A stretch of 64,000 nt of DNA, from NCBI RefSeq assembly GCF_027580225.2, contig NC_073360.2, forward strand, positions 12,053,501-12,117,500. Direction: 5' to 3'. Below the pieces are notes generated by a model. The model saw nothing but the letters and a program-made list of their open reading frames with translations, made no database searches and had not been told where the DNA came from. Each line of letters opens with the position of its first letter. Position 1 is the stretch's first letter. Source of the DNA: Misgurnus anguillicaudatus (taxonomy: Eukaryota > Chordata > Actinopteri > Cypriniformes > Cobitidae). A program made the position numbers and the translations under genes. Of the stretch, positions 12,801-20,582 are shown in pieces.

Positions 12801-13581
12801 CGCGCTGGCATGTCACAGGACCAGAGGAAGATGAGAAGTTGTTTTAAAAGTGCATCATTTTTATTTTTCTTACAAAAAATGACAATTGTTTCGCTAGATA
12901 AGACCCTTATACCTCGTTTGAGATTGTTTAAAGTCCTTTGAAACTGCAATTTTAAACTGCATTAAACTGTTAAGTGTTGGGGTCCATTAAAGTCCTTTAA
13001 AATGAGAAAAATCCTGGAATGTTTTCCTCAAAAAACATAATTTCTTCTCGACTGAACAAAGAAAGACATCAACATTTTGGATGACATGGTGGTGAGTAAA
13101 TTATCTGGATTTTTTTAAAGAAAATTGACTAATCCTTTAAGTTAGTGTCTTGCGTGTATTTTGTGACTGTGAGCGTCTCTTTTATCATAAACCTTTTTGA
13201 CGCGTGTGCAGCAGGCACTTATTTTGACATGACACATGATGCACATGGTTCACATGACGCACCGAACACATATTTTGAATTTGTGTCCCTCAAAAGAGAA
13301 GTCACCGGCCGCCACTGGTAGTGACAGATATTTTGATCAACCATTTAGAATATATATGCATTTCTGATTTTGTTAAATTCGCTTTGGATAAAATAATAAT
13401 TCATGATCAAGGTAGTCTCTGCCTATATTATCCATAAAAAAATGTTCCTGCTAATTTTAAAAAAAGAACACAAATTATATTTTATTTTGTTTATCTGTCA
13501 TGCAGCTTTCGTCGGCTGGCTCAGGGTGGTGGCCCACCCCATGACCCCACACCCGGTGGAGCTAAACCCAAAGCCCATTGA
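882..13581 (+). CDS. Reticulon-family ER hairpin protein, short isoform (RTN2-like)
   Basis: Seven coding exons join in frame: 882-894, 3402-3609, 6839-6974, 10425-10494, 10801-10847, 10984-11042 and 13506-13581, giving 202 residues. All introns have GT donors and AG acceptors. Exon lengths of 208, 70, 47 and 59 nt match the usual split of the reticulon homology domain, as I recall it. The protein opens MTSTVMDLIYWKD. A first long hydrophobic hairpin lies at about residues 19-57, a hydrophilic loop at about 58-119 (with GDGVNPFQ and YLDLDI), and a second hairpin at about 120-160 (NGLTLLII, FSVPLVY). It ends KPKAH, a KxKxx-type ER retrieval tail. Reticulons shape tubular ER. GVVFTGL and GDGxNPFQ favour RTN2, but the second half is divergent, so a fish-specific reticulon is possible. 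Longer isoforms may start outside the window. Confidence 0.88.
992..1010. repeat. GT microsatellite
   Basis: A short run of GT dinucleotides in reticulon intron 1. Confidence 0.8.
1643..2002 (+). mobile_element. AGGTGCA-family MITE with TTAA target site, copy 1
   Basis: A 360-bp non-coding element in reticulon intron 1, flanked by TTAA at 1639-1642 and 2003-2006. Its left end (AGGTGCATTGTGTAAC) is a diverged inverse of its right end. The TTAA duplication suggests piggyBac- or Kolobok-type mobilisation. Related copies lie near 6460, 14266, 36745 and 50291. Confidence 0.7.
2007..3401. other. Remainder of reticulon intron 1
   Basis: AT-rich intronic sequence. I see no exon, RNA gene or clear terminal inverted repeat in it. 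Confidence 0.4.
3402..3609 (+). CDS. Reticulon exon 2: first membrane hairpin
   Basis: The 208-nt exon follows acceptor TCTTCAG and ends at donor GTGAGT. It encodes VMDLIYWKDMERTGVVF, the first hydrophobic hairpin and GDGVNPF. The codon for Gln74 is split CA|G with the next exon. This is the most conserved, most RTN2-like part of the protein. Confidence 0.92.
3846..3998 (+). mobile_element. tRNA-derived SINE of HE1/DANA type, truncated
   Basis: The body starts GGGTGGCACAGTGACTCAGT, keeps GAGCCCCGGCT (a decayed B box) and CTTTCTGTGTGGA, and ends in a GAAA-rich tail. A perfect 13-bp target duplication AAGACATGAGGTC flanks it (3833-3845 and 3999-4011), as expected for LINE-driven insertion. HE1/DANA SINEs are typical of zebrafish and related fish. 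The copy sits in reticulon intron 2. Confidence 0.75.
4012..4379. other. Intron 2 sequence without a recognisable element
   Basis: No exon seen. It contains a short C tract at about 4297-4308. Confidence 0.35.
4380..6050. mobile_element. Old GGGTACCCGC-rich element split by a hAT insertion
   Basis: Two flanks, about 4380-4483 and 5928-6050, share unusual GGGTACCCGC and GGCGGGCGGG runs. They appear to be one older element interrupted by the hAT at 4484-5927. Ends and family are not resolved. Confidence 0.4.
4484..5927. mobile_element. 1.44-kb non-autonomous hAT element with perfect 8-bp TSD
   Basis: The terminal inverted repeats read CAGAGGTGGGTAG and CTACCCACCTCTG. They are followed inward by paired ACTCAAGTAAAAGTA-type repeats. 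A perfect 8-bp duplication GACATTCC lies at 4476-4483 and 5928-5935. No transposase ORF remains. The interior has a GC-rich tract (about 5575-5660, GCGCGCGCTAAA repeated). A short related piece (TTTTCATTGC...TTAAAGT) lies near 45.63 kb. Confidence 0.85.
6205..6450. repeat. Old repeat with TTTACACCAGACGCGG end
   Basis: This resembles 22916-23310 in rhou intron 2. Both share AGTGATTT, TGTTAAGTCAATG, AACCAATCAGGA, TTGCT.TAGTAGTGA and ACAGGAAGCGA. It is a dispersed, non-coding, formerly mobile family. Confidence 0.55.
6460..6682 (+). mobile_element. AGGTGCA-family MITE, partial copy 2
   Basis: This matches the second half of the 1643-2002 element (GTCATGTTTCTA, TAGTAGCCCTA, TTGTCTCAGAC.ATGA, CTTCTCT.TGCGTTT). 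The end is decayed (AGACCTTTAC) and the left part is missing. Confidence 0.6.
6839..6974 (+). CDS. Reticulon exon 3: inter-hairpin loop
   Basis: The 136-nt exon starts after GTGCTGCAG and ends at AAG|GTGAGG. It encodes QSYLDLDISLKEE to FNSLK. This is the hydrophilic segment between the hairpins, equivalent to the so-called Nogo-66 loop. Its central part (HYMQKAILLACHAVDTLRNL) departs clearly from mammalian RTN2 as I remember it. Confidence 0.88.
7102..7366. mobile_element. Short hAT-like MITE in reticulon intron 3
   Basis: The ends are TTAGGGTGACCATACGTGCC and GGCACGTGTGGTCACCTT. The flanks AATGTTGG (7094-7101) and AATGTTGA (7367-7374) match at seven of eight bases, so an 8-bp duplication is likely. 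An ATT triplet run (7194-7213) sits at the centre. Confidence 0.6.
7713..7919. mobile_element. TTAA-flanked palindromic MITE, GGGGTGCATGAT family copy 1
   Basis: The inverted ends AGGaGGGGTGCATGAT and ATCATGCACCCCGCCT are flanked by TTAA at 7709-7712 and 7920-7923. A shorter relative lies at 42665-42819; it shares TTTATTGGGGTAG..., TTGTTTAGGTGATTT and AAATATCAACATTGGCTTTC. Confidence 0.75.
8024..8157. mobile_element. Truncated GGGGCGGTTTCCC element
   Basis: One end of the element seen complete at 49524-49761. It shares GGGGCGGTTTCCC.GAC, CAGGACTAGG.CTTAG, AACAAACATGCCTTACTAAA and CTGATGTATTTTAAGATAT. The other end is missing. Confidence 0.6.
8158..8794. other. Intron 3 sequence, nothing recognised
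   Basis: AT-rich, with no inverted ends or exon-like segment that I can support. Confidence 0.35.
8795..9074. repeat. Dispersed repeat ending TGGTCCAGGGTCA
   Basis: A very common teleost repeat type, with an end reading TTTTGTGGTCCAGGGTCA. Related sequence lies at 52085-52247 and near 7626-7640. There is no ORF and the transposition class is not evident here. Confidence 0.55.
9544..10076. mobile_element. PIF/Harbinger-like MITE with TAA target site
   Basis: The terminal inverted repeats GGGCTCAGTCACACCAAAAG and CTTTTGGTGTGACTGAGCCC are almost perfect. TAA flanks both ends (9541-9543 and 10077-10079), the 3-bp target typical of PIF/Harbinger. The 533-bp body is CpG-rich, so both strands carry open frames, but none resembles a known protein. 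Confidence 0.8.
10172..10285 (+). mobile_element. tRNA-derived SINE fragment
   Basis: The head has a decayed A box and a B box GGGTTTGAACCC (10219-10230). The tail is ACACATACTGATAAAATGTA, TACCTTGAATGCA. Related pieces lie at about 18117, 24350 and 56262. The arms do not form a full cloverleaf, so it is not a tRNA gene. Confidence 0.6.
10425..10494 (+). CDS. Reticulon exon 4: start of second hairpin
   Basis: The 70-nt exon follows TTTTTTTAG and is followed by donor GTGTGA. It encodes FLLLMYLVTYLGNLCNGLTL and then LII. NGLTLL is a hallmark of the reticulon domain. Confidence 0.9.
10535..10660. repeat. GGTACATATTGGTACC-type repeat fragment
   Basis: Repeated GTACATATTG and GGTACCAAA words match the ends of the mariner-type MITE at 22430-23543 and segments near 17200-17260 and 37940-38165. 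It lies in reticulon intron 4. Confidence 0.5.
10801..10847 (+). CDS. Reticulon exon 5: end of second hairpin
   Basis: The 47-nt exon gives SVIAVFSVPLVYSRHQ once the split serine codon is included. The donor is GTAATG. The acceptor (GTTAAG) has a weak pyrimidine tract. It is chosen because only this site keeps the frame and the exon length expected for the family. Confidence 0.82.
10984..11042 (+). CDS. Reticulon exon 6: post-hairpin helix
   Basis: The 59-nt exon has acceptor TCTTCACAG and donor GTGAGT. It encodes DKVDSCFAAVQARIENMKDL, matching the AQID-type amphipathic segment after the second hairpin in reticulons. Confidence 0.88.
11197..11759. mobile_element. 563-bp hAT element nested in the 11077-13317 element
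   Basis: The ends TAGGGATGGGCATTCGAT and ATTAATCATGCCCATCCCTA are inverted. The flanks ATGTGAAC and ATATGAAC differ at one base. The subterminal CGATTAATC/TCGACTA motifs are repeated and inverted. No transposase remains. Confidence 0.8.
11890..13136. mobile_element. Long palindromic TTAA element nested in the hAT
   Basis: Arms of about 370 bp (11890-12258 and 12770-13136) are near-exact reverse complements. Both start AGGATTAGTC inward and share CAAAGAAAGACATCAAC in the right arm. TTAA flanks it at 11886-11889 and 13137-13140. The centre (12259-12769) is asymmetric and holds a further insertion. A fold-back of this size could form a long hairpin in the intronic RNA. Confidence 0.8.
12276..12450. 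mobile_element. hAT fragment with TAGAGCCCGACC end
   Basis: This starts TAGAGCCCGACCTATAAAGG with the GGCCGATACCAATAC and CCGATATAGAGTCC words typical of a hAT end. The opposite end is not found, so it is probably truncated. It lies in the centre of the palindromic element. Confidence 0.45.
13506..13581 (+). CDS. Reticulon exon 7: C-terminal tail and stop
   Basis: The exon follows acceptor CATGCAG. It encodes FFRRLAQGGGPPHDPTPGGA and then KPKAH, with TGA at 13579-13581. The Gly/Pro-rich tail differs from the AKIPGxKRKAE ending common in other reticulons. It still keeps lysines at -3 and -5, as in KxKxx ER retrieval signals. Confidence 0.85.
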
Positions 13582-14022
13582 GACGTCATAGAAAGAAGAG
13601 AGGAGCCACACGCTGTCAATCAAAAATGTCTTAATTAGCCGTTTAAGCTCAGAGTCCCGCCTCCACAGCAGTGAGGGCGGGTCTAATGAGACCCATAATT
13701 AATGGGACCGTGCAAAGAACAATCCTGAAAGGTTTTGGAAGTCTGAGAAGTTAAAGAGAAGCTGTTTTTTTGGCAGTATGAAAGTCGCTCGCCACAAGGA
13801 TCACTGAGAGATACCTGAAGATACACGAAGACTTCAGTGAAGTAACGACAATGAAAATACTGAGCTTTTTCGATTCCGATTGACTTCAGTTTGCCTGCCA
13901 AAAACGTATTATCGCAGGACGGTTTCCAATTTTTCACATACTGACAGTCTCATAGATCTTGTGTTTGTGTGTATGTATGCGTGGGCAGCCCAAGCCTGTT
14001 ACAGTACCTAAGAGCTATTAAA
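13582..14022 (+). other. Reticulon 3' UTR
   Basis: Sequence after the TGA, running to the first plausible poly(A) signal. It is non-repetitive, unlike the sequence on either side. Confidence 0.5.
14017..14022 (+). terminator. Candidate poly(A) signal ATTAAA for the reticulon gene
   Basis: ATTAAA lies about 440 bp after the stop and is followed by a T/GT-rich tract (TGTTTCTTTTTCC, TTTCTTTGTTGTTTG) suitable as a downstream element. Confidence 0.45.
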
Positions 14023-14265
14023 AATGACAATGTTTCTTTTTCCTATGTTTTCTTTGTTGTTTGAGTCGAAATCGCAGTCAAAACAAATCAGATTCTCCAC
14101 CTTTAACAAACACTGGTGACTCAACAATAACCATTTCTGGCAACAAGATGTATAAATGCATTGATGATGCCACTGTGTATCTAACACTTGATACAAGAAA
14201 AGGGAAATAACATGGCTTAAGGTCATATGCAGCCAGCCAGTCATATGCTCTTGGATTCTTTTTAA

Positions 14266-14596
14266 AGGTGCAGTGTGTAAATTTCAGCGGCATCTAGTGG
14301 TGAGGTTGCAAATTGCAACCAACGGCTTAATAAACTGCTCACCCCTCGCTTTTGAAACAAATATGTCATAGTCGGAGACAACTTAGTAAAAAAATTGTCC
14401 GTTTAGGGCTTCTGTAGAAAAATGGCGGCACAAAATGGCGACTTCCATGTAAGGGTATGTAGATAAAAAGTTCTTGTTCTAAGGTAATAAACACATAACG
14501 GTTCATTATAAAAAGGTCTTTATACACCCCTGATAATATAGTATATTATTTTGCATTTCTGTCAAGAGATCCTTCTAAAAATTACACACTGCACCT
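14266..14596 (-). mobile_element. AGGTGCA-family MITE, best-preserved copy
   Basis: The inverted ends AGGTGCAGTGTGTAA and TTACACACTGCACCT are flanked by TTAA (14262-14265 and 14597-14600). The orientation is opposite to copy 1. It lies just past the reticulon poly(A) signal. Confidence 0.8.
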
Positions 14597-14869
14597 TTAA
14601 AGGTAATAACACTGAATATAGCAAATACATTTATTGCTAATAAATCATCACTCTTGAATCACGCTTAAACAAACACACAACCTGATGTATTACACTTTAA
14701 CATCTATCACACTGTTTTTTTCTAAGCCATTTATAATGTTTGCTTGGGGGACCATAAAACACAAAATAAAAAATACTAGATGCTTTTACTGACCACAATA
14801 TCTGAGACCTTGGCAACATCAGCAAACCTGGCAACCACATCGCAATGCCGTACACTGTCAGACATGGGC

Positions 14870-16960
14870 GAGGCTAGCCTCTTTTTAGGGGTGCTTCAGC
14901 ACCCCTAAAAAGGAGCTCAGCACCCCTAAAAATTGGGGCAAGAAATTTAATTATTCTAAAATGTTCGTTCGTCATTGACCAGGTTAAATAATGTCCAAAA
15001 CATACTCCGTAGTTTGTGGTTTAAAATATATAATAAGGTAGAAAATGAAAACCTCCCCGCTTAGCAAATGGTGTCATCCTCTTTTACTTCTCTGTACCTG
15101 CATCGCTGAGCCCGTCCGTCATTCAGCGTGAAACACACGCAGAGTGAGAATCAGATAGTGTTGTGATGCAACTTTTTTGTTCAAATCTTACAAAATGTTT
15201 ACGTTATGTTTATAATGAGCGAGTACATCACGAATCAATCTTTCAAGTCGTGTTTTTGTCTTATAATGAATCACCATGGTACACGTATAATAAGTGTTTA
15301 TTTTCGGATTATTTAAGTCCGGCGGGTACCCGCGCGCTGCGGAGTAGCACAGTACCTGGGTGACTCGTCCATAGACTAAAGGCCCGGGTATACTTTTTTT
15401 CCGCATCCGCGTCCGGCTCGCGCGCGCACGCGTCCGCGCAGCTTTCCGAGTATAGTCCCCGCGGCTACACGCGGATGGCCGCGTTCGACACTACGCAATA
15501 CAAATGATTTCTTATTCAAATTATTAGTCTAACAGGCTGTCAGGGCAGCACTGATTTGGAGACATTTACAGTACATTAAAACATTAGGATAGGTGAAGAA
15601 AAGTAACTGATCCACCATTGCAAACACAGTTTAGAACAAACAACGAGACAACAAAGAACAGGAATCAAACAAACATGCTCCAGGGCTTTCTGTTCTTGGA
15701 AGAAGTAAAAGTTAAAGAAGAGAAACGATAGTGTGTGTGCAAATGCTGTCTATTTCCTTTGTATAATTGTTTATAGTGGAGTGCCCTGTCTAAATATTTT
15801 CACGCGCATGCGCTGTTGTACGCGGACTGTACGCGCACTGTCCGCGCGGTCTCAAATTTTGGGCCGCACGCGCACGGTCCGCGCGGCCGGCCGCGGACCC
15901 TCTTGATGACGAAAATGACGTCATGCGGACGGCGCGCGTACGCGGACGTCCCTAGTATACTTTCGGCTTTAAACGGAGAGAAGTAGCGCCGGTTACAATG
16001 TTCTTCCGCAAGACGCATGCAGTGCGTCTCAGTGGGTAGTTGCATACGTGTGTCTCCGTTGTTAAAGTTTATTGTATGATTTATCGTTAATTTGAGACTT
16101 ATTTTAACAATCGGGAGTCATGTAAACATGACATCACGGGCGTCTTTTCTGGTCAGTCGTCATGAAAACATGGCGTTTGGAACAGAGTGAAAACAAACTA
16201 CATATCACTGTATACCACCAGTAGGCTACCGGTAAGTTATGTGTGAAATCACTACCTGTCTGACTATCAAACTAGACAATAAATATTTTTTTAGTTTGTC
16301 ACATGTAGACTAATATGAAGGTGATAACGTCTTTAACCCTTAGTGCAGGAGTCACAAGTGTTTTGTTTTAGACATAATAGTAAAGGTAATGGTTCAATTA
16401 AAGGACTGCTAAAAGAAAAGCTGCAAATTAACAAACTATTAATAAACCTACCATATGTTGTAGGCATAAAAGTTATAAATTAGGAGATTTGTCATTTTGA
16501 CAAAGGCAAACGATACACTGTATATTCACATAAAGCCATACCCACACTGCTGGTGTAGCCCACCTTTTGTCCTGAGACTTTAATATGGCATTAATGGCAA
16601 AAATGTGCTAGCTCACCATTAATTAGAAATAAAAAGGTTGGCAAAAAATGCATCTGAAAACTCACCAGATTGATGCTTTAAAATATGTAATTTTAAAAAA
16701 AATTCTAAAGGGGGAGCAGCATGCTCCCGGACCCTAGGGGTAATATTCTTCTCATCTTTTTCACCCCTGACCCATTTTCATGCCTGAAAGGTCTCCAAAA
16801 AATCTTTATTTTGGAGTTAGTTGAACCAATGTTAAAATGAAAGCTATTTTACAATATACATATTATTGGTTTCTGTAGGAAAAAAGAGCGGGTGGTGGCA
16901 GCGGAGCTCATTGGGTGCTCAGCACCCCTAAAGCTCTAACCCTAGAATCGCCTCTGCTGT
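14870..16960. mobile_element. Old element with AGCACCCCTAAA ends, split by a Harbinger-like MITE
   Basis: Repeated TCAGCACCCCTAAA words occur at 14893-14932 and again near 16919-16932. The outer ends are roughly inverted (GGGCGAGGCTAGCC versus CCTAGAATCGCC). No target duplication is visible, so the boundaries are approximate. The element at 15380-15969 sits inside. Confidence 0.45.
15380..15969. mobile_element. Harbinger-like CpG-rich MITE
   Basis: The ends GGCCCGGGTATACTT and AGTATACTTTCGGCTT are imperfectly inverted, with TAA on both sides (15377-15379 and 15970-15972). The subterminal regions are extremely CpG-rich (CGCGCGCGCACGCGTCCGCG). No coding content. Confidence 0.6.
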
Positions 16961-17109
16961 CAGAAATAAAGGTACAGAACTTTACCTTTTCTGTTGTTGG
17001 GGTGCTACCCTGAGGTTCTGTTTTGTACTTTTACAGGTAGGCCTATACAAAACAATACAATGTTGTAGCTTTGTGGGTGCATTTACCTTAAGGACCTATT
17101 GTGTATCAT

Positions 17110-17192
17110 CCCTTATGAGAATTAACCATGTTTTTTGTGGTAAAAAGTGTTTTTTTTAACTGTAGTAAAACCATGGTTATTTTTCGTAAGGG
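17110..17192. mobile_element. 83-bp fold-back MITE
   Basis: CCCTTATGAGAATTAACCAT pairs with ATGGTTATTTTTCGTAAGGG across a short centre. It lies inside a GGTACA-type repeat (about 16970-17270). Confidence 0.55.
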
Positions 17193-17469
17193 TTTAAAGG
17201 TAAAATTAAATGTTTTGTACCCCTGACATTACACAGTCGGCACCCTAAAGGTACACATTCGGTAGGATAGTCAGCAGCACTTTGGGTTAAAATTAGATCT
17301 GATTCCTGTGAATACAGTCGGAGACAAAAGTATTTTTAGCTGCATTAGCGCTACAATGTGTAAAAGTTTTGGGTTTTGTTTGTGAAACGTCACATTAACA
17401 AGATAATCAAAACAGCATATCTAACGAAACTGGTTTATTGGGGATCATAAAGACTGGGTGGATTTTTTT

Positions 17470-18086
17470 ATTGTAGGGTGGCCGTTTTCATAGACCACCA
17501 GCACACATTTGGGTCCAAACCATATAAAAAAAAGATGTACAACGCAACGCCGCTTCTTTCCATTGTAATAAACTGAATCCCCAAAACGCTCAAGCGCCCA
17601 ATTCAACCACTCCCCTTGAACGTCTCATTTGACTGGCTTGCTAAAAAAGGTAAGTTAAATCTTATTTTGTCGGTGTGAAATAACACATAAATCGAAAATT
17701 GATAGTTAATTATATCTTCAATCTTACCTCGAAGCTCCGAGAGTCCGCTCAGAGTAGCTGTCAATCACAAATTCATAACGACACGCCCCGTTTCTATAAC
17801 ATCAAATAACATTAGTAGCTACAATCACAAAAATGAGCAATTAAACATATATCAGCGTGATAACAAATCGTTTTCAGAAAATTTTGTTGGAAATGTATTT
17901 TACTTTTTTATTTTGACTCGAGTCCCGTTTGTTTGCATGGAGAGGGCGGGGTTTATGACTTGTACTGCAGCCATCCACCAGGGGGCGATCAAAGAGCCAG
18001 AGGCAGGCTTCACTTTTTAAATGTATGAAGCATACCCGGTGCTAACACCTTGTAAAAGTGGATTTTGCATAATATGTGCCCTTTAA
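17470..18086. repeat. Probable TE remnant ending GTGCCCTTTAA
   Basis: Contains CATTTGGGTCCAAACCATAT, CAGGGGGCGATCAAAGAGCC and a GTGCCCTTTAA end, features of dispersed teleost repeats. Its left end is unclear. Confidence 0.4.
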
Positions 18087-18116
18087 TAGCTGTTATTTAT
18101 TATAAGGAGTCCTATT

Positions 18117-18240
18117 AATGTATTGGCATTTGTAACGCCAAGGACATGGGTTCAGATTTCCTGGGAAGTTGTTATACACTGAATATACTTGTAAGTCGTT
18201 TGGCATGAAAGCATCTGCCAAAGGAGTTTTAATGTAATTG
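18117..18240 (+). mobile_element. tRNA-derived SINE tail fragment
   Basis: GGACATGGGTTCAGATTTCC (decayed B box) is followed by AAGTCGTTTGGCATGAAAGC and ATCTGCCAAA. This is the same tail module as the copies at 10172 and 56262. Confidence 0.5.
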
Positions 18241-20040
18241 CTCACTTAAGAGAAGGCTCTTTTGATTCGAGATTGTGACTGCTGTAATACTGCATCCTTC
18301 CTATTGCAATCAAGCAACTGAGTATTTTACAATGAGTTTAAACATAATGACCTTCATTCAAAATATTATCAATGGTTTGAGTCACAGATCTGAGTAGGTG
18401 TTGATTGTAGGCTACTTGTGTTTATTTGCAGATCCCCTGTTGTGGTTTTACTTTGTGGTAGTTTTTATTCGGGCTTTTATTCAAAGCGATCAGTCATTAT
18501 TTATCCGTCATTTTCATATGAATAACATATCTATACTGTATATTAGTCTGAGACACAACAAAATATCTGACAGTTGATACTCAGATTGAATTTAATTATA
18601 AACTTTATGTCTCCTGAGATATAAAAAAAATAAAGGTAAACAAACACGTCAATTTAGTTGCAAGGTAAATAAAAATATAATAACATTCTCTCCAGACATC
18701 ATGGAGAGCCATTATGTCAATGCTGTCAAGTGCAATTAGTCACCTGACCATAAAACCCTTCAACCCTTTATCACCTTACTGTAGCTATATTTGAAGTTAA
18801 TATAGATATGAAGTCGTGGCAAAACAAATAGTTAATTTTCTGGTAGGTCATTAGCTAGCTTACTGTATTTTTTATATTCACTATGAAAAATTAAACCTGA
18901 CGCCTTTTAATGAACTTGTTTACGAAAAGAAAAAACTTTATTTAACACTTTTCTCGCCATTGACGCAAGAGAAAACATTTCCATGCTTTCGTGACGAGTT
19001 TTTATGATAATCTGTAATTCCGCTATTATCACTAGATGGCGCTGTTACTCAATTTATAAAAAAATTGATGCAAAAACGAATTTAATTAATTTTAAACAGT
19101 ATGTTTTCATAATCGTTCTGAATCTGATCTCTAACAAAATTCCTTACCAAAAAAATTCAATTATTTCAGCTTTTTACTCAAAACGTGGCATTTTTTAAGA
19201 CACCTACCCATATTTATGAAGTAATAAAAAGAGAACAAATGAAGATAGGATGAAACTTTTTCCCATGTTTTTTTTTTTTGAAAGTAGATGGTCTGTTCTT
19301 TCATTTGATATATTGTATGCTTATATATTTATAGAATACATTTTTCCTGGAAGACATTTTTTGAAACTTGTGAAAATCATAAAAAATGCAGGCTGGCTAC
19401 TTTTTTAATAAAAGCCGGCGGGGAATGAGTTAATTTGTATCGGTATCACTTTGTAAAACAATATAGCTTTGGGGAAATGTGTTTTTTGAATGGTTATTTT
19501 CTAGTTATTGAATCTAATATCTACACATCCTGATCGTTTGTCAGGTTATTTGAGAAATGCACCACCAAGTGGCAGCAAAGTTCTGTTTAGCACTATAATG
19601 GCCCACAAAAGTTTGCCAAAAATTCAAGCAAATATTGCTGTTCAATGGTAACAAACTATAACATTAATAGTAATTTATTTAACTTTTTTTGCCATTGATG
19701 AATTGTCATTTACTATAAATATTAAACATTTCTAAACAAACAAACATTTTCATTTTATTAGGCCTATTTAATTTTCATAAACTTACAATTAAAATTAGTT
19801 ACAGATTTATCTTTTCAAATGTATTATTTTAAAATAGTAATTAACACACTTCAGAGTAAAGTTTTTTTTCTTACCTTTACATTATCTTTGATAACAACAG
19901 AAAGCAACATAAAGGGTTAAAAGTTCCTTACAAATACAGGCCGATAAAGTAACCTATTTATTTACAAAACTATGATCCCTAATTAACAAACGTGACTAAT
20001 AGATATAACCAATTATTACCAAGATTTTTATCATTATACC
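18241..20040. other. Intergenic sequence upstream of rhou
   Basis: AT-rich. About 18948-19432 looks like an old dispersed repeat (CTCGCCATTGACG at one side, GGCGGGGAATGAGTTAA at the other). No exon seen. Confidence 0.4.
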
Positions 20041-20044
20041 CTTA

Positions 20045-20170
20045 CCATTGTTTCCATTGGCACAGGGTTGGAGAAGTTGATCCGCGCGTGTTTTCAAAAG
20101 TCTTGAGAAGGGGAGGAGCTAGTCTAATGAGGGTTGACTATAAAAGCTGCCTCTCCCCGTACTCTCACTA
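20045..20170 (+). promoter_or_regulatory. rhou: Core promoter of rhou
   Basis: A TATA box TATAAAAG lies at 20139-20146, which places transcription start near 20170. An inverted CCAAT box (ATTGG, 20056-20060) and an adjacent ATTGTT lie about 110 bp upstream of that point, and a purine-rich GGGGAGGAG lies at 20110-20118. Spacing to the ATG gives a 5' UTR of about 215 nt. This is a motif-based prediction. Confidence 0.6.
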
Positions 20171-20306
20171 TTACGTGCTGATCGTGTATTAAGGAGAGTT
20201 GGCGTTTGTGGATACAGTGGTCATACAGGACCCTTACTACTGGACCAGGATCATTTACGCAAAGCTCGTAGACTATTCACAAGTGCAGATACGTGCTCTC
20301 ATTCTC

Positions 20307-20402
20307 ATGTGTTTATCTCGGGTCACTCCTTTAGGAGTGTGCCATCAACCCGCGGTCCCTTCAAGCTGCGCGCCTGAACGCAAATGGATTATAGTAACCT
20401 GA
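20307..20402 (+). other. Upstream ORF overlapping the rhou start codon
   Basis: An ATG at 20307 opens a 31-codon frame (MCLSRVTPLGVC...) that ends at TGA 20400-20402, 19 nt past the rhou ATG and in a different frame. Its context (CTCATGT) is weak by Kozak rules, so leaky scanning is expected. It is the only ATG between the predicted transcription start and the rhou ATG. Such overlapping uORFs usually lower main-ORF translation; that effect is inferred. Confidence 0.45.
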
Positions 20403-20582
20403 TGGCGCCTCCGGTACCGCCGCACAAACCCAGAACTCCCAGCCTCGCGCACGGACAGGGCAGGCTGTTAAAGTGCGTGTTTCTCGGCGACGGAGCCGTG
20501 GGGAAAACCAGCCTGATTGTCAGCTACACGACGAACGGATATCCTACGAAATACGTGCCGACAGCCTTTGACGACTTCTCAG
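20384..20582 (+). CDS. rhou: rhou exon 1: SH3-binding N-terminus, P-loop, switch I
   Basis: Encodes residues 1-66 plus one base of Ala67. The donor is CAG|GTGAGT at 20583. The ATG at 20384 is chosen because it precedes the proline-rich segment. A second in-frame ATG (Met7, at 20402) would still keep that segment. The exon is GC-rich relative to its surroundings. Confidence 0.9.

Larger units (their letters stand above)
11077..13317. mobile_element. 2.24-kb hAT-like element hosting nested insertions
   Basis: The ends CAGTGGCAGCCGGTGAC and GTCACCGGCCGCCACTG are inverted. The flanks GTACTGAC (11069-11076) and GTAGTGAC (13318-13325) match at seven of eight bases. It fills almost all of reticulon intron 6. 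Its own subterminal parts are also inverted (CATGTCAAAATA... near 11162 and 11787 versus TATTTTGACATGACAC near 13220). Elements at 11197-11759 and 11890-13136 lie inside it. Confidence 0.75.

Noticed and set aside
20199..20306. Longer upstream frame before the rhou uORF
   Set aside because: It opens with TTG, not ATG. In a vertebrate only the part from the ATG at 20307 is a credible uORF.
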